Source: Simiduia litorea (GTDB lineage Bacteria; Pseudomonadota; Gammaproteobacteria; Pseudomonadales; Cellvibrionaceae). Taken from it: 64,000 nucleotides of DNA. The stretch is from contig NZ_AP031497.1 in NCBI RefSeq assembly GCF_042853465.1, positions 806,001-870,000 of the forward strand, written 5' to 3'. The notes beneath the pieces were generated by a model that was given only the letters and a program-made list of their open reading frames with translations, did not search any database and was not told where the DNA came from. A program made the translations under genes and the position numbers. Below, piece after piece: positions 53,546 through 61,444 of the stretch (position 1 is its first letter; each line of letters starts with the position of its first letter).

Positions 53546-54448
53546 CTATCTTTCCCAACGTGAATTATCGGCAAAATAGGTAGCCAGAAAATCGATAAAA
53601 ACTCTCACCCTTTGTGCGACAAATCGGCTCGACGGATAAACAACATAGAGTGCGCGTTCGGGCAATGTGTATTCGGGCATTAACACGTTTAATTTGCCTT
53701 GCTTTATATCTTGCCAGCAAATAAAGCGTGGTGAGCAAGCTATACCAAAGCCTTGAACCGCCATGGCATTGAGAAAATCGCCGTTGTTGGCCTTGAGTTT
53801 CGACACCCAATTTATTTGATGTAGGGTTTGATCTGGTGCCGTTAACCAAAGTGCATCGGCGCTACTGCCTGCATAGTGTAGCAGCCGGTGCTGTTTTAAT
53901 TGTTCAGGATCTGTCGGTGTACCTGCGCGTTCAAGATAACTCGGCGATGCGACTAGGCATAAACTGACAGGTGCCAATTTGCGTGCTCTTAGGCTTGAAT
54001 CCGCGAGCTCGCCAATTCGCAGTGCCAGATCCACCCCAGTCTCAATTAAATTCACGAAGCGATCGGAGAGGTCCAGCTCAATGGCAAGCTCTGGGTGTAA
54101 CTTGCTGAACTGCTCGATAACGGGTGCCAAATGGGCGACGCCGAAGGACAGGGGCGCCGCAATGCGCAATGTGCCTCGCAATTGCTGGTCTTGTAGATTC
54201 ACCGATGCCTGTAGTTCGGCGCTGGCATCGAGTACTCGCAAGGCTTGTTCATAACAGCGTTGACCGGCTTCGGTAAGGTGCCATTTGCGCGTGGTGCGGG
54301 CGATTAATCGGCTACCCAAGCGCGATTCCAGATCTGCTAGGCGCCTGCTGACCACCGATTTTGCCAACCCCAGTTGATCCGCTGCGCGGCCAATACCACC
54401 GGCTTCGGCAATGCGGACAAAGTTTTCAAGTTCCTCAAGCTGGCCCAT
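53546..54448 (-). CDS. LysR family transcriptional regulator
   Basis: About 300 residues. The N-terminal helix-turn-helix reads LENFVRIAEAGGIGRAADQLGLAKSVVSRRLADLE, and the effector domain begins near residue 90. It belongs to the AaeR/CrgA-like branch often divergent from small redox operons. ATG 54448 (MGQLEELENF) is the normal family N-terminus; the frame extends to 54481. It is divergent from doxX-ygiD, and a perfect palindrome lies between them, so autoregulation and control of that pair are likely. Confidence 0.88.
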   Translation of the reverse strand: MGQLEELENFVRIAEAGGIGRAADQLGLAKSVVSRRLADLESRLGSRLIARTTRKWHLTEAGQRCYEQALRVLDASAELQASVNLQDQQLRGTLRIAAPLSFGVAHLAPVIEQFSKLHPELAIELDLSDRFVNLIETGVDLALRIGELADSSLRARKLAPVSLCLVASPSYLERAGTPTDPEQLKQHRLLHYAGSSADALWLTAPDQTLHQINWVSKLKANNGDFLNAMAVQGFGIACSPRFICWQDIKQGKLNVLMPEYTLPERALYVVYPSSRFVAQRVRVFIDFLATYFADNSRWER

Positions 54449-54464
54449 TATTGTTCCATATTCA

Positions 54465-54479
54465 GCAATTATTAATTGC
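54465..54479. promoter_or_regulatory. LysR-type operator palindrome
   Basis: GCAATTA-T-TAATTGC is a perfect 15-bp inverted repeat immediately upstream of the LysR gene start (54448) in the divergent lysR/doxX region, the usual place for a T-N11-A type LTTR box. Confidence 0.6.
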
Positions 54480-54570
54480 AATTAGGCCTGTTTATTTACC
54501 TATAAGCAATAACTACACTGCTGTCCATGGCATAGCCATCTAACAAACCTTTAATTTTCGGAGCAAGATC

Positions 54571-54957
54571 ATGGATCAATTCACGCGTTATTTCTCACCG
54601 CTTGGCCGCGCGTTGCTGGCGCTTATTTTTGTGATGTCAGGCGTTGGCAAGATTAGCGCCTATGCCGGTACTCAGGGTTATATGGAAGCCTTTGGCGTGC
54701 CGGGTATGCTGTTACCGCTGGTTATTCTGGTAGAAGTTGGTGCCGGTTTGGCGCTAATGCTGGGTTGGCAGACGCGTTTAATGGCGTTTGCATTGGCGGG
54801 CTTTTCGGTGGTTTCCGGTTTGCTCTTTCACGCTAACTTTGCCGACCAAATGCAGATGATTATGTTTATGAAAAACCTATCTATCGCGGGTGGCTTATTG
54901 TTTGTTGTCGCCCAAGGCGCCGGCCACTACGCGCTCGATAATCGTCAGCGCATCTAA
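54571..54957 (+). CDS. DoxX family membrane protein
   Basis: A 128-residue protein with four hydrophobic segments. The family pattern is clear at the N-terminus (LGRALLALIFVMSGVGKISAYAGTQGYMEAFGVPG). DoxX-like proteins are small quinone- or redox-associated membrane proteins of uncertain function. It is co-directional with the YgiD-like dioxygenase 43 bases downstream and divergent from a LysR gene, an arrangement common in proteobacteria. Confidence 0.88.
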   Translation: MDQFTRYFSPLGRALLALIFVMSGVGKISAYAGTQGYMEAFGVPGMLLPLVILVEVGAGLALMLGWQTRLMAFALAGFSVVSGLLFHANFADQMQMIMFMKNLSIAGGLLFVVAQGAGHYALDNRQRI

Positions 54958-54963
54958 GATCAC

Positions 54964-54980
54964 GCGGGGTTTTGCCCCGC
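54964..54980 (+). terminator. Short hairpin between doxX and ygiD
   Basis: A 6-bp GC-only stem (GCGGGG, 54964-54969, with CCCCGC, 54975-54980) around TTTTG. There is no T-run after it, so it may stabilise or attenuate rather than fully terminate the doxX transcript. Confidence 0.4.
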
Positions 54981-55000
54981 TAACACGGTAGGTAAGTTGT

Positions 55001-55804
55001 ATGACTAATTCAGCGTTTCCTATTGCGTTTGTATCTCACGGCGGTGGCCCTCTGCCCTTGATGGGCGATGTTGATCACCGTGAACTCGTAGACGCCTGTG
55101 TGCAATTGCGCCAACAGCTACCGGACACGCCCAGCGCGATTATCGTCATCAGTGCGCATTGGGAGAGTCGTGGCTTTGCTGTGACAGCGCAGTCAGCGCC
55201 ACCGTTGTTGTTTGATTACGTGGGTTTTCCTGAGCGGACCTACCGCTATCACTATGGCGCCAAGGGCCATCCTGAATTGGCGCTTAAATTGCGGTCGGCT
55301 TTGGCGACAAAACACATAGCGCTGAGGCTGGATGCCAACCGCGGTTTTGATCACGGTGTGTTCGTGCCGCTGATGTTGATGTACCCAGAGGCGCAGATTC
55401 CTGTGCTTGAGTTATCGATTGATCGCGGTTTATCGGCGCGTGAGCATCTGATCTTTGGGCAGAAGTTAGCGGCGGTTTTACCGCCGGATGTGTTGGTGTT
55501 GGGCTCAGGCTTTAGCTTTCACAATCTACCGGCTTTTTTCGCACCAAAAAACACTAAGTCCGTCGCCGCTTGTGCCGACTTTAACGCTTGGTTAAACGAC
55601 ACCTTGGTTGACCCATCGCTCACTGCCGAAGCGAGGCTGAACCGACTCGATCATTGGAGTGATGCACCCCAGGCGCGCTTTTGTCATCCGCGCGAGGAGC
55701 ATTTAATGCCATTGCTGGTATGCGTCGGTATGGCAAAAGCACCGGCGCAAGCCTTGTCCTTTTCTGTTATGGGTTATGGTGCTCAGCACTACCTTTGGCT
55801 TTAA
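55001..55804 (+). CDS. ygiD: LigB-type extradiol dioxygenase, 4,5-DOPA dioxygenase family
   Basis: Non-heme metal dioxygenase of 267 residues resembling E. coli YgiD and plant DODA. Metal and active-site histidines are seen in FVSHGGGPL (His14), ISAHWESRG (about His49), GFDHGVFVPL and near the C-terminus in FCHPREEHLMPL. The enzyme opens catechol rings; in vivo substrate unknown. Its 3' end overlaps the opposite cbpM gene by 38 bases. Regulation by the upstream LysR with DoxX is likely. Confidence 0.88.
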   Translation: MTNSAFPIAFVSHGGGPLPLMGDVDHRELVDACVQLRQQLPDTPSAIIVISAHWESRGFAVTAQSAPPLLFDYVGFPERTYRYHYGAKGHPELALKLRSALATKHIALRLDANRGFDHGVFVPLMLMYPEAQIPVLELSIDRGLSAREHLIFGQKLAAVLPPDVLVLGSGFSFHNLPAFFAPKNTKSVAACADFNAWLNDTLVDPSLTAEARLNRLDHWSDAPQARFCHPREEHLMPLLVCVGMAKAPAQALSFSVMGYGAQHYLWL

Positions 55805-56102
55805 GCAAGGCTAGTTCTTGCTTCAGCTCTGTGATCTGATCGAGCAGTTCTAAGGCGAGTGCAGCACCGGCGATATTAACGCCTAGATCTTGTTGGAGTC
55901 GATTGGCGCGCTTGACCTTGTTGATCGAGATGCTGGTAAAGCGCCAATGCTTTGGTGCTTGCCCTTGTGGTTCGATGACGCCGTGGTCAATTAACGCCTG
56001 TAAAAATTCGGCGCTGGCATTGGCCGCTTGGCACACTTCCGACAGTGTTAACGGCTGTTGTTCATCGAACCATTCTACAACGACGGTATCTTGATGGCTC
56101 AT
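55767..56102 (-). CDS. cbpM: Chaperone modulator CbpM
   Basis: Small regulator of the DnaJ-like protein CbpA (111 residues) with a MerR-like winged-helix start (LTLSEVCQAANASAEFLQALIDHGVIEPQ) and a C-terminal helix (about 70-105). CbpM binds the J-domain and blocks CbpA activity. Its ATG overlaps the cbpA stop by four bases. Its 3' end runs 38 bases into the convergent ygiD gene. Confidence 0.85.
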   Translation of the reverse strand: MSHQDTVVVEWFDEQQPLTLSEVCQAANASAEFLQALIDHGVIEPQGQAPKHWRFTSISINKVKRANRLQQDLGVNIAGAALALELLDQITELKQELALLKAKGSAEHHNP

Positions 56103-57010
56103 GAGGTAGCTCCCAGGTTGGCACGTGGGTTAAAAGGTGCGGCTTCAGCAAAAGCGGCATAGGCTTTTTTCTCAGCGTCACTGTGTGCGGGCGGCAGGGC
56201 AATTTGAATGACCACATAGAGATCCCCAGGTGATTTTGCCGGTATGCCCTGACCGGTGAGGCGCAACTTGCGGCCGTGGCTGGTGCCTGCGGGAATTTTC
56301 ACATCGAGTTTGCCTGTAGGTGTAGGTATCTGTACTTTCGCACCTAGCGCGGCTTCCCAAGGGGTGACAGGTAAATCGAGAAAAATATCTTTGTCTTGGA
56401 CGTGAAAATGTTTGTCTGGCCGGAAGCTTATCTCTAAAAATAGATCGCCAGCCTTACCGTTTCCGCGCGCGGCATAGCCTTGACCCGCTAGGCGAATATG
56501 CCCGCCTTGGTGAACGCCACGAGGTATTCTCACTTGTAAGGTCTTTGCTGTTTGCCCAATTTGCGTTACTGGGAGCGTTAGGTTTTTTATCGCCCCCGTG
56601 AATGAATCCAGTAAATCTATTTCGAGTCGCGCGTGAATATCTTGGCCTTGTGTTTGCGCGTGTTGAGCGTGGCCACCAAAGATACTGTCAAAAAAATCGC
56701 TAAATTGTGCGCTATCAGCACCCGTGTATTGGTCGCCCGATTCATTAAAGTTACGCTCCCAACCCGGTGGCGGCCGAAATTGCTCGCCCGCCTGTTGTTG
56801 CCGACTGAGCTGATCGTAGGCGGCCCTTTTTTCAGCGTCTTTTAGTACTTCATTGGCCTCGTTAACCGCTTTAAATTGCGCTTCGGCGTCCGGCTCTTTA
56901 CTGACATCTGGGTGGTATTTTCGCGCCAGTTTTCGGTAGGCGCGTTTAATGTCGTCTGCGCTTGCATCTGGGGTTACACCGAGCACTTGATAGTAGTCTT
57001 TGAATTCCAC
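56099..57010 (-). CDS. cbpA: DnaJ-like curved-DNA-binding protein CbpA
   Basis: J-domain co-chaperone of about 303 residues. VEFKDYYQVLGVTPDASADDIKRAYRKLARKYHPDVSK includes the HPD motif; a Gly/Phe-rich linker and two C-terminal beta domains (about 115-300) follow, with no zinc finger. GTG 57010 is the likely start: GGAG lies 8 bases upstream and the reading begins exactly at the family N-terminus. The longer frame to 57145 adds a 45-residue tail with no family match. CbpA works with DnaK and can bind curved DNA in stationary phase. Confidence 0.9.
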   Translation of the reverse strand: MEFKDYYQVLGVTPDASADDIKRAYRKLARKYHPDVSKEPDAEAQFKAVNEANEVLKDAEKRAAYDQLSRQQQAGEQFRPPPGWERNFNESGDQYTGADSAQFSDFFDSIFGGHAQHAQTQGQDIHARLEIDLLDSFTGAIKNLTLPVTQIGQTAKTLQVRIPRGVHQGGHIRLAGQGYAARGNGKAGDLFLEISFRPDKHFHVQDKDIFLDLPVTPWEAALGAKVQIPTPTGKLDVKIPAGTSHGRKLRLTGQGIPAKSPGDLYVVIQIALPPAHSDAEKKAYAAFAEAAPFNPRANLGATS

Positions 57011-57132
57011 CTGTTCGCTCCAAACTCTACAGTCCAGTGAAGAGTGTGCGCATATACAAACGGTTTGCCAATGATTTAGCGCAAGCAATGGCCGAAATTC
57101 CATTCGGCTCTGGTAAAGGTTCAGGGGGCATG

Positions 57133-57169
57133 AAAAAAGGCGCAATGATCAAGACGTCATTGAGCCTTT
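57133..57169 (-). terminator. Intrinsic terminator of the PEP-CTERM gene
   Basis: Stem of 12 pairs with one mismatch (57136-57148 with 57157-57169) followed on the minus strand by six Ts (57138-57133). It sits between the PEP-CTERM gene end (57230) and the cbpA start. Confidence 0.8.
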
Positions 57170-57229
57170 ATTTGTGTAGCTATATACATCAGTCGCAGTT
57201 AAAAAAATCCGCTCTGCCTGTGTTAAAAC

Positions 57230-57841
57230 TTAGTGTTGAATTCTACGTCTAGCCGCAGCTAAGAACAGCAAACCTAAACACAGTAACGCCAGTGGCGCCG
57301 GCTCCGGCACATCGGCAATGGTGATGCTGGTTCTGATCCACGCACTTTGGTCGGCATCGACAAAATTGTTGTCGGTGTAAATCCAGCTGGCATGGGTGCT
57401 AATACCGGCAATGGGGCCGCCCCAGATATTCGTGCCGTTGGTACCGTATTCGGTGGCGTTGCTGACAAAGGCACCGGTCGTGAAGTCGTAAATTTCCCAC
57501 GCGGACGACGAAGAGTGAACTTGATCGCCCCACATGATTTCAGCAAGCAGCGCTGCGGGGTTGCCACCAGAACCACTACCTAAATTCACCACGTTCCACG
57601 CGAAATAGTGGGTACCTACACCAAGGTCCAAAACCAAAGAGTCCGCTGTTGGCCAATTATTGGCATTGGTTAGGCTACCGTAAGCGCCCCAGCCCGTACC
57701 GAAGGTGCAGCTACTGTCGTAGCACAAGCCGCCGTCGTTAATAATATTGTCTGCGGTCATGCTAACGGTTACCGGAATGGCGTGAGCACCGCTCGCTAAC
57801 AGCAGTGACAATCCTAAGCTTGCGAGGAGTTTTTTAATCAT
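57230..57841 (-). CDS. PEP-CTERM sorting domain protein
   Basis: Exported protein of 203 residues. It has a Sec signal (cleavage after AHA, about residue 21), a Gly/Ser/Asn-rich beta domain with two Cys about six residues apart near residues 40-46, and a classic C-terminal sorting tail VPEPAPLALLCLGLLFLAAARRR: PEP motif, hydrophobic helix, basic end. An exosortase elsewhere in the genome would process it. PEP-CTERM proteins accompany exopolysaccharide and floc formation. It has its own terminator and a sigma-54-like promoter upstream. Confidence 0.9.
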   Translation of the reverse strand: MIKKLLASLGLSLLLASGAHAIPVTVSMTADNIINDGGLCYDSSCTFGTGWGAYGSLTNANNWPTADSLVLDLGVGTHYFAWNVVNLGSGSGGNPAALLAEIMWGDQVHSSSSAWEIYDFTTGAFVSNATEYGTNGTNIWGGPIAGISTHASWIYTDNNFVDADQSAWIRTSITIADVPEPAPLALLCLGLLFLAAARRRIQH

Positions 57842-58165
57842 CGTTAATCTTCCCTAGTTAGTCTGAATAAAGATCTCGGCGAGTACCGCCAACCTAAGTC
57901 GTTATTTGACTAGTTGAGCCCGCGTTGCATAAGGTTTCGACATTAGCTAGCCAGCTAAAATGAAACCTAGCAGTTAACAGTTAATTGAAAGCATAAGTCC
58001 TGAAGCACAAATCGTGCCTCGACACTTTTTTTATTTAATACAGGAGGTTAGGGGTGTCGCCGAATATTTTTTATGCGCTGATGTAAAGTTTCTCGACGAG
58101 CTGATAGGGGATGATGGTGCCGCTCTCGGGTCAATCCTGCGCACTAGGGAAGGCTGTTGGTGATG
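57842..58165 (-). other. Intergenic region with the PEP-CTERM promoter
   Basis: A 324-base stretch with no gene. It holds the sigma-54-like element at 58003-58019 and, next to it, an inverted repeat CGACAC (58020-58025) / GTGTCG (58054-58059) that could serve an activator. The right third, beside the UPF0016 gene end, shows nothing clear. Confidence 0.5.
58003..58019 (-). promoter_or_regulatory. Sigma-54-like promoter for the PEP-CTERM gene
   Basis: On the minus strand AGGCAC-N5-GTGCT matches the RpoN consensus TGGCAC-N5-TTGCT except at two outer bases. The invariant GG and GC are at the correct spacing. The expected start near 57993 would leave a leader of about 150 bases before the ATG. 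Confidence 0.5.
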
Positions 58166-58717
58166 TTAGAGCATGATCCAAATGCCCACTAAGGCAAATA
58201 CAATGGCCGCCACTGTACGCGCCGTTGCAAGGGGAATGATTTTCATGATGCGGTCGCCGGCGAGTACCACAGGCACATTGGCGAGCAGCATGCCTAAGGT
58301 GGTGCCGAGGGTAACCCAAACGATATGTTGAAACTCTGCGGCTAGGGCAATGGTCGCTATTTGGGTTTTATCGCCAATTTCGGCGAGAAAAAACAATACG
58401 GTCGAGACGATAAAGGCGCCATAGCGATCGAAGCGGTGGTCGGCTTCATCGGCCTTGTCGGGTACTAAAAGCCAGAGCCCGAGCGCAATAAAGCTTGCGC
58501 CCACGAGCCAATTACCCCAATCACTTTCCAGGTATTGACCTAGCCAAGTGCCAAACCAGGCGGAGGCAGCATGATTAAGTAGGGTGGCGACTAAGATACC
58601 GAGGATAATGGCAGGCTTATTGTGGAAGCGCACCGCTAACAGTAGCGATAAGAGTTGGGTCTTATCGCCAATTTCAGCCAGCGCAACAGTCAGGGTTGAC
58701 GTCAGAAGAGCTTCCAT
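58166..58717 (-). CDS. UPF0016/TMEM165-GDT1 family cation exporter
   Basis: A 183-residue membrane protein with six hydrophobic segments and two copies of the E-x-G-D-(K/R)-T motif (LAEIGDKTQLLSLLL near residue 14 and LAEIGDKTQIATIAL about residue 112), the hallmark of this family of Mn2+/Ca2+ exporters. No yybP-ykoY-type manganese riboswitch sequence is visible upstream. It is divergent from the fatty acid hydroxylase family gene. Confidence 0.9.
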   Translation of the reverse strand: MEALLTSTLTVALAEIGDKTQLLSLLLAVRFHNKPAIILGILVATLLNHAASAWFGTWLGQYLESDWGNWLVGASFIALGLWLLVPDKADEADHRFDRYGAFIVSTVLFFLAEIGDKTQIATIALAAEFQHIVWVTLGTTLGMLLANVPVVLAGDRIMKIIPLATARTVAAIVFALVGIWIML

Positions 58718-58931
58718 AAAGAGGTCTTTCAGAGTTTGGTGTGTGGGCGGGCATTCTATAGAGGCAACCGTGTTTCAACAAATCAAACTGGCCACTGCTC
58801 AAGCAGGCTAAATAGGGGCATTGATGACGTGGCTTGGCTCTTCGCGCGGCGCTAGTGCAGGCGTCGGTGGATCATGCTTGCGCGACTCGGCAAACCTCAG
58901 TAAGTTTACCTTTCAAATGCGAAGGTGAGTG

Positions 58932-59768
58932 ATGGATAAGATACTGAGCGTGTTGCAAGGTGAAGCCGACCTTTGGCTAAGAATTTTTATGATCGATACG
59001 CTGCGCTACCTATTGGGTGTCGGCGTGGTGTTGATTGTGTTGTTTGTGTTCTTTCGAAAATTTTCGCTCCAAAGGCGTATCCAAAAGCGCCGCGCCAGTA
59101 TGGCCGACGTGCGCCGGGAAATTCTCTTTTCGCTATTGACCACGGCAGTCTATGCCCTTGTGGGCTTGTTTACGTTACGGGTTAAGCAAAGTGGCCACTC
59201 ACTTATCTATATGGATGTGGCGGATTATGGCTGGTTTTATACCTTACTGAGCCTGCCTTTGGTGTTGATTGCCCACGATGCCTATTTCTATTGGGTACAC
59301 CGGGCCATGCACCACAAAAGCTTGTTCAAAGCCTTTCATCGCTTGCATCACCTTTCGCGCACGCCAACGTCATGGGCGGCCTATAGTTTCGCGCCCGGAG
59401 AGGCGGTGCTGATGGCGGTCTTTATGCCGATTATTGTGGTTTTATTGCCCCTGCACGTGTCGATCATTTTTGCGTTTCTCACGGTCATGATTGTGCGCAA
59501 CGCTATGGGGCATTCAGGTGTGGAGTTTCACCCAGCGTGGTGGGTCGATACGCCGTTAAATACCTTAACCACGCCAACCCACCACGATTTACACCATCAA
59601 AAATTTAATGGCAATTACGGTTTGTACTTCACTTGGTGGGATCGTTGGATGGGCACCGAGTTTCCTGATTATAAGGACGCCTTTAAATTGGCGGCCAGCG
59701 GCCATAGCGCGACTGCACCGGCGCGTTCATTTCAAACTGGCCTCGCCGTTGAGGAAGCGAAGCCCTAG
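58932..59768 (+). CDS. Fatty acid hydroxylase / sterol desaturase family protein
   Basis: Integral membrane di-iron oxygenase of about 278 residues with about four membrane segments. The eight-histidine signature is complete: HDAYFYWVHRAMHH, HRLHHLSRTP and HHDLHHQKFNGNYG. Members hydroxylate or desaturate fatty acids, sterols, carotenoids or ether lipids; the substrate is not resolved here. The ATG at 58932 follows AAGGTGA; a GTG directly before it is in frame. It converges with the amidohydrolase gene 130 bases away. Confidence 0.88.
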   Translation: MDKILSVLQGEADLWLRIFMIDTLRYLLGVGVVLIVLFVFFRKFSLQRRIQKRRASMADVRREILFSLLTTAVYALVGLFTLRVKQSGHSLIYMDVADYGWFYTLLSLPLVLIAHDAYFYWVHRAMHHKSLFKAFHRLHHLSRTPTSWAAYSFAPGEAVLMAVFMPIIVVLLPLHVSIIFAFLTVMIVRNAMGHSGVEFHPAWWVDTPLNTLTTPTHHDLHHQKFNGNYGLYFTWWDRWMGTEFPDYKDAFKLAASGHSATAPARSFQTGLAVEEAKP

Positions 59769-59800
59769 GTGTTTGTCAAAATCCGCTTTTGACTAAACAA

Positions 59801-59825
59801 GCGCAACGTCATGCTGACATTGCGC
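59801..59825. terminator. Hairpin between convergent hydroxylase and amidohydrolase genes
   Basis: A 10-pair stem with one mismatch (59801-59811 with 59815-59825) and a 3-base loop. There is no T-run on either side, but its position between two convergent genes suggests a terminator. A weaker 7-bp stem precedes it at 59775-59793. Confidence 0.4.
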
Positions 59826-59898
59826 GACTTCTCCCTGTTGGGTTTTGCATCCTTTTTCGCCCTTGCTCTCTACGCTCTGGGATTAGTGCAGTGCATAA

Positions 59899-61356
59899 TC
59901 AATGCAAGCGCCGGCTCAAAATGTCTTCCAGTAATCGACCTAAACTCGGATACCAGTGGGATGGATTTTCGCCGCTCTTTGTTAGCCTTTCGAGTTCTGT
60001 CTGTGCCAACCAATGGCCTTGTTTTATGACCACTGACGGCGTTTGCAAAAACCTAACGTCCTCAAGTGGGTTGTTGGTGGTGAGTATTAAATCAGCAATT
60101 TTACCGACCTCAATACTGCCGTGATCGGCTTCTATCTTCATGGCCCGTGCGGCGTTGAGGGTGGCTGCGGCAATGACGCGAGCCGGTGTTAGCCCTGCCT
60201 GTTGCATGAGTTGCATTTCCTCATGGGTTGCCAGCCCCGCCGTCAAATATAATGTGCCCGCATCAGACCCCACCAGTAAGCGAATACCGGCGCGGTCTAA
60301 TTCGTGCACGATAGTGAGCAAAAAAGCGCGCTCTTTAATATTCCAGTCGGCTTGTTCTCGGTTAGCCTCGAGCCAGCGATTGACAGCATAGAGTTCATTG
60401 AGCTTGCGAAAGAAGGGATTAAATCGTGCGAGTGGCAAGGTATTGACGAAGGCCTGCTTCTTATCGCTTAGCTCCGTTAGCTGATTAAAGGTCGCTAGCG
60501 TCGGCGTAATGGTTGGACTTATCTGCTGCAGCTCCGCGATTATTTTGTCCAGCAGCGCCTGGTCGAACTGGTAGTTTAGCGGCCCCTGAAAAATATCCTC
60601 CACATGCTCCAGTGATTGCAAGCCCGCCAACGCCTGCACGGGTAAATCGGAGAATTGATATGGGCCGTGCTTGGCTACGCCTATGTTGGATGCCTTGGCC
60701 TCGGCGAGTACGGCTAGCAAGACATCATCGGCGAGGTAACCATAGGCTTTGATGAGATCGTAGCCCATGGCTTTGTAGCGTTTTACCAGCGCGCGAGCCT
60801 GGTTTGGACTGTGCACTACTTGTTGCATGGCGTGGGCATAGCGAGGGCCGTCTAAAACCGGCGAGGCGGTATACAGGTCAGCGCCAAGCCATTGTTGCTG
60901 GCGCAATTCTTGTCGCCAACGTAAATGCATCGGCTGGCCTCGTAGGTTGCGCACGGAGGTGACTCCATAGGCCAAGTTAAGGAGTAAATCCTTGCGGTCG
61001 TACACATGCACATGCATATCTGTAAGACCGGGTGTGGCGTAGCGTCCGGCGCCATCGATTATTCTTAGCGCCGTGGCCGCACCTGCGGGCTGGATATCGG
61101 TAATTCGTCCGGCGCTGAGGGTGAGCTGCTGATGCTGCCTGAGCTTACCGGTCGTCACATCGACAATGTGCACATTGTCTAACACATAGCTCTCTGGTTC
61201 GGGTACGGGCGGTAAATCGCTCGGATACTCGAGCCAGGCGGCGGGAATTGAGCCGAGAATTAACAGCGCTAGCAGCAAGGTCAAGCTGGCGCCGATGATA
61301 AAACCGCGTTTCAACAACTGGCGAGTGGAGGCTGAAAAATAAGGTGTAGGAAGCAT
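59899..61356 (-). CDS. Membrane-anchored amidohydrolase family protein
   Basis: Metal-dependent hydrolase of about 485 residues with an N-terminal membrane anchor (about 15-40). The amidohydrolase barrel is plain: GLTDMHVHVYD metal ligands, the later GVAKHGPYQ and LEHVED histidines, and the SDAGTLY aspartate. The C-terminal adaptor includes the HGSIEVGKIADLILTTNNP stretch seen in imidazolonepropionase-like peptidases and amidases. ATG 61356 with GAGGG upstream is chosen; the frame opens at TTG 61425. It lies downstream of a membrane-sensor AraC gene on the same strand. The substrate is probably an extracytoplasmic peptide or amide, an inference from topology. Confidence 0.85.
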   Translation of the reverse strand: MLPTPYFSASTRQLLKRGFIIGASLTLLLALLILGSIPAAWLEYPSDLPPVPEPESYVLDNVHIVDVTTGKLRQHQQLTLSAGRITDIQPAGAATALRIIDGAGRYATPGLTDMHVHVYDRKDLLLNLAYGVTSVRNLRGQPMHLRWRQELRQQQWLGADLYTASPVLDGPRYAHAMQQVVHSPNQARALVKRYKAMGYDLIKAYGYLADDVLLAVLAEAKASNIGVAKHGPYQFSDLPVQALAGLQSLEHVEDIFQGPLNYQFDQALLDKIIAELQQISPTITPTLATFNQLTELSDKKQAFVNTLPLARFNPFFRKLNELYAVNRWLEANREQADWNIKERAFLLTIVHELDRAGIRLLVGSDAGTLYLTAGLATHEEMQLMQQAGLTPARVIAAATLNAARAMKIEADHGSIEVGKIADLILTTNNPLEDVRFLQTPSVVIKQGHWLAQTELERLTKSGENPSHWYPSLGRLLEDILSRRLH

Positions 61357-61444
61357 GGCGGCTGGCCCTCGGTGATTGAAATGAGTGGCCAGCTTAGGGC
61401 GCCCTAGGGCAGTAGGCGTTCGCAATCACGCTTGCGGACGCGAT

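Noticed and set aside
58718..58931. Manganese (yybP-ykoY) riboswitch upstream of the UPF0016 exporter
   Set aside because: These exporters often have one, but the leader on the minus strand lacks the conserved GGGGAGUA-type core.
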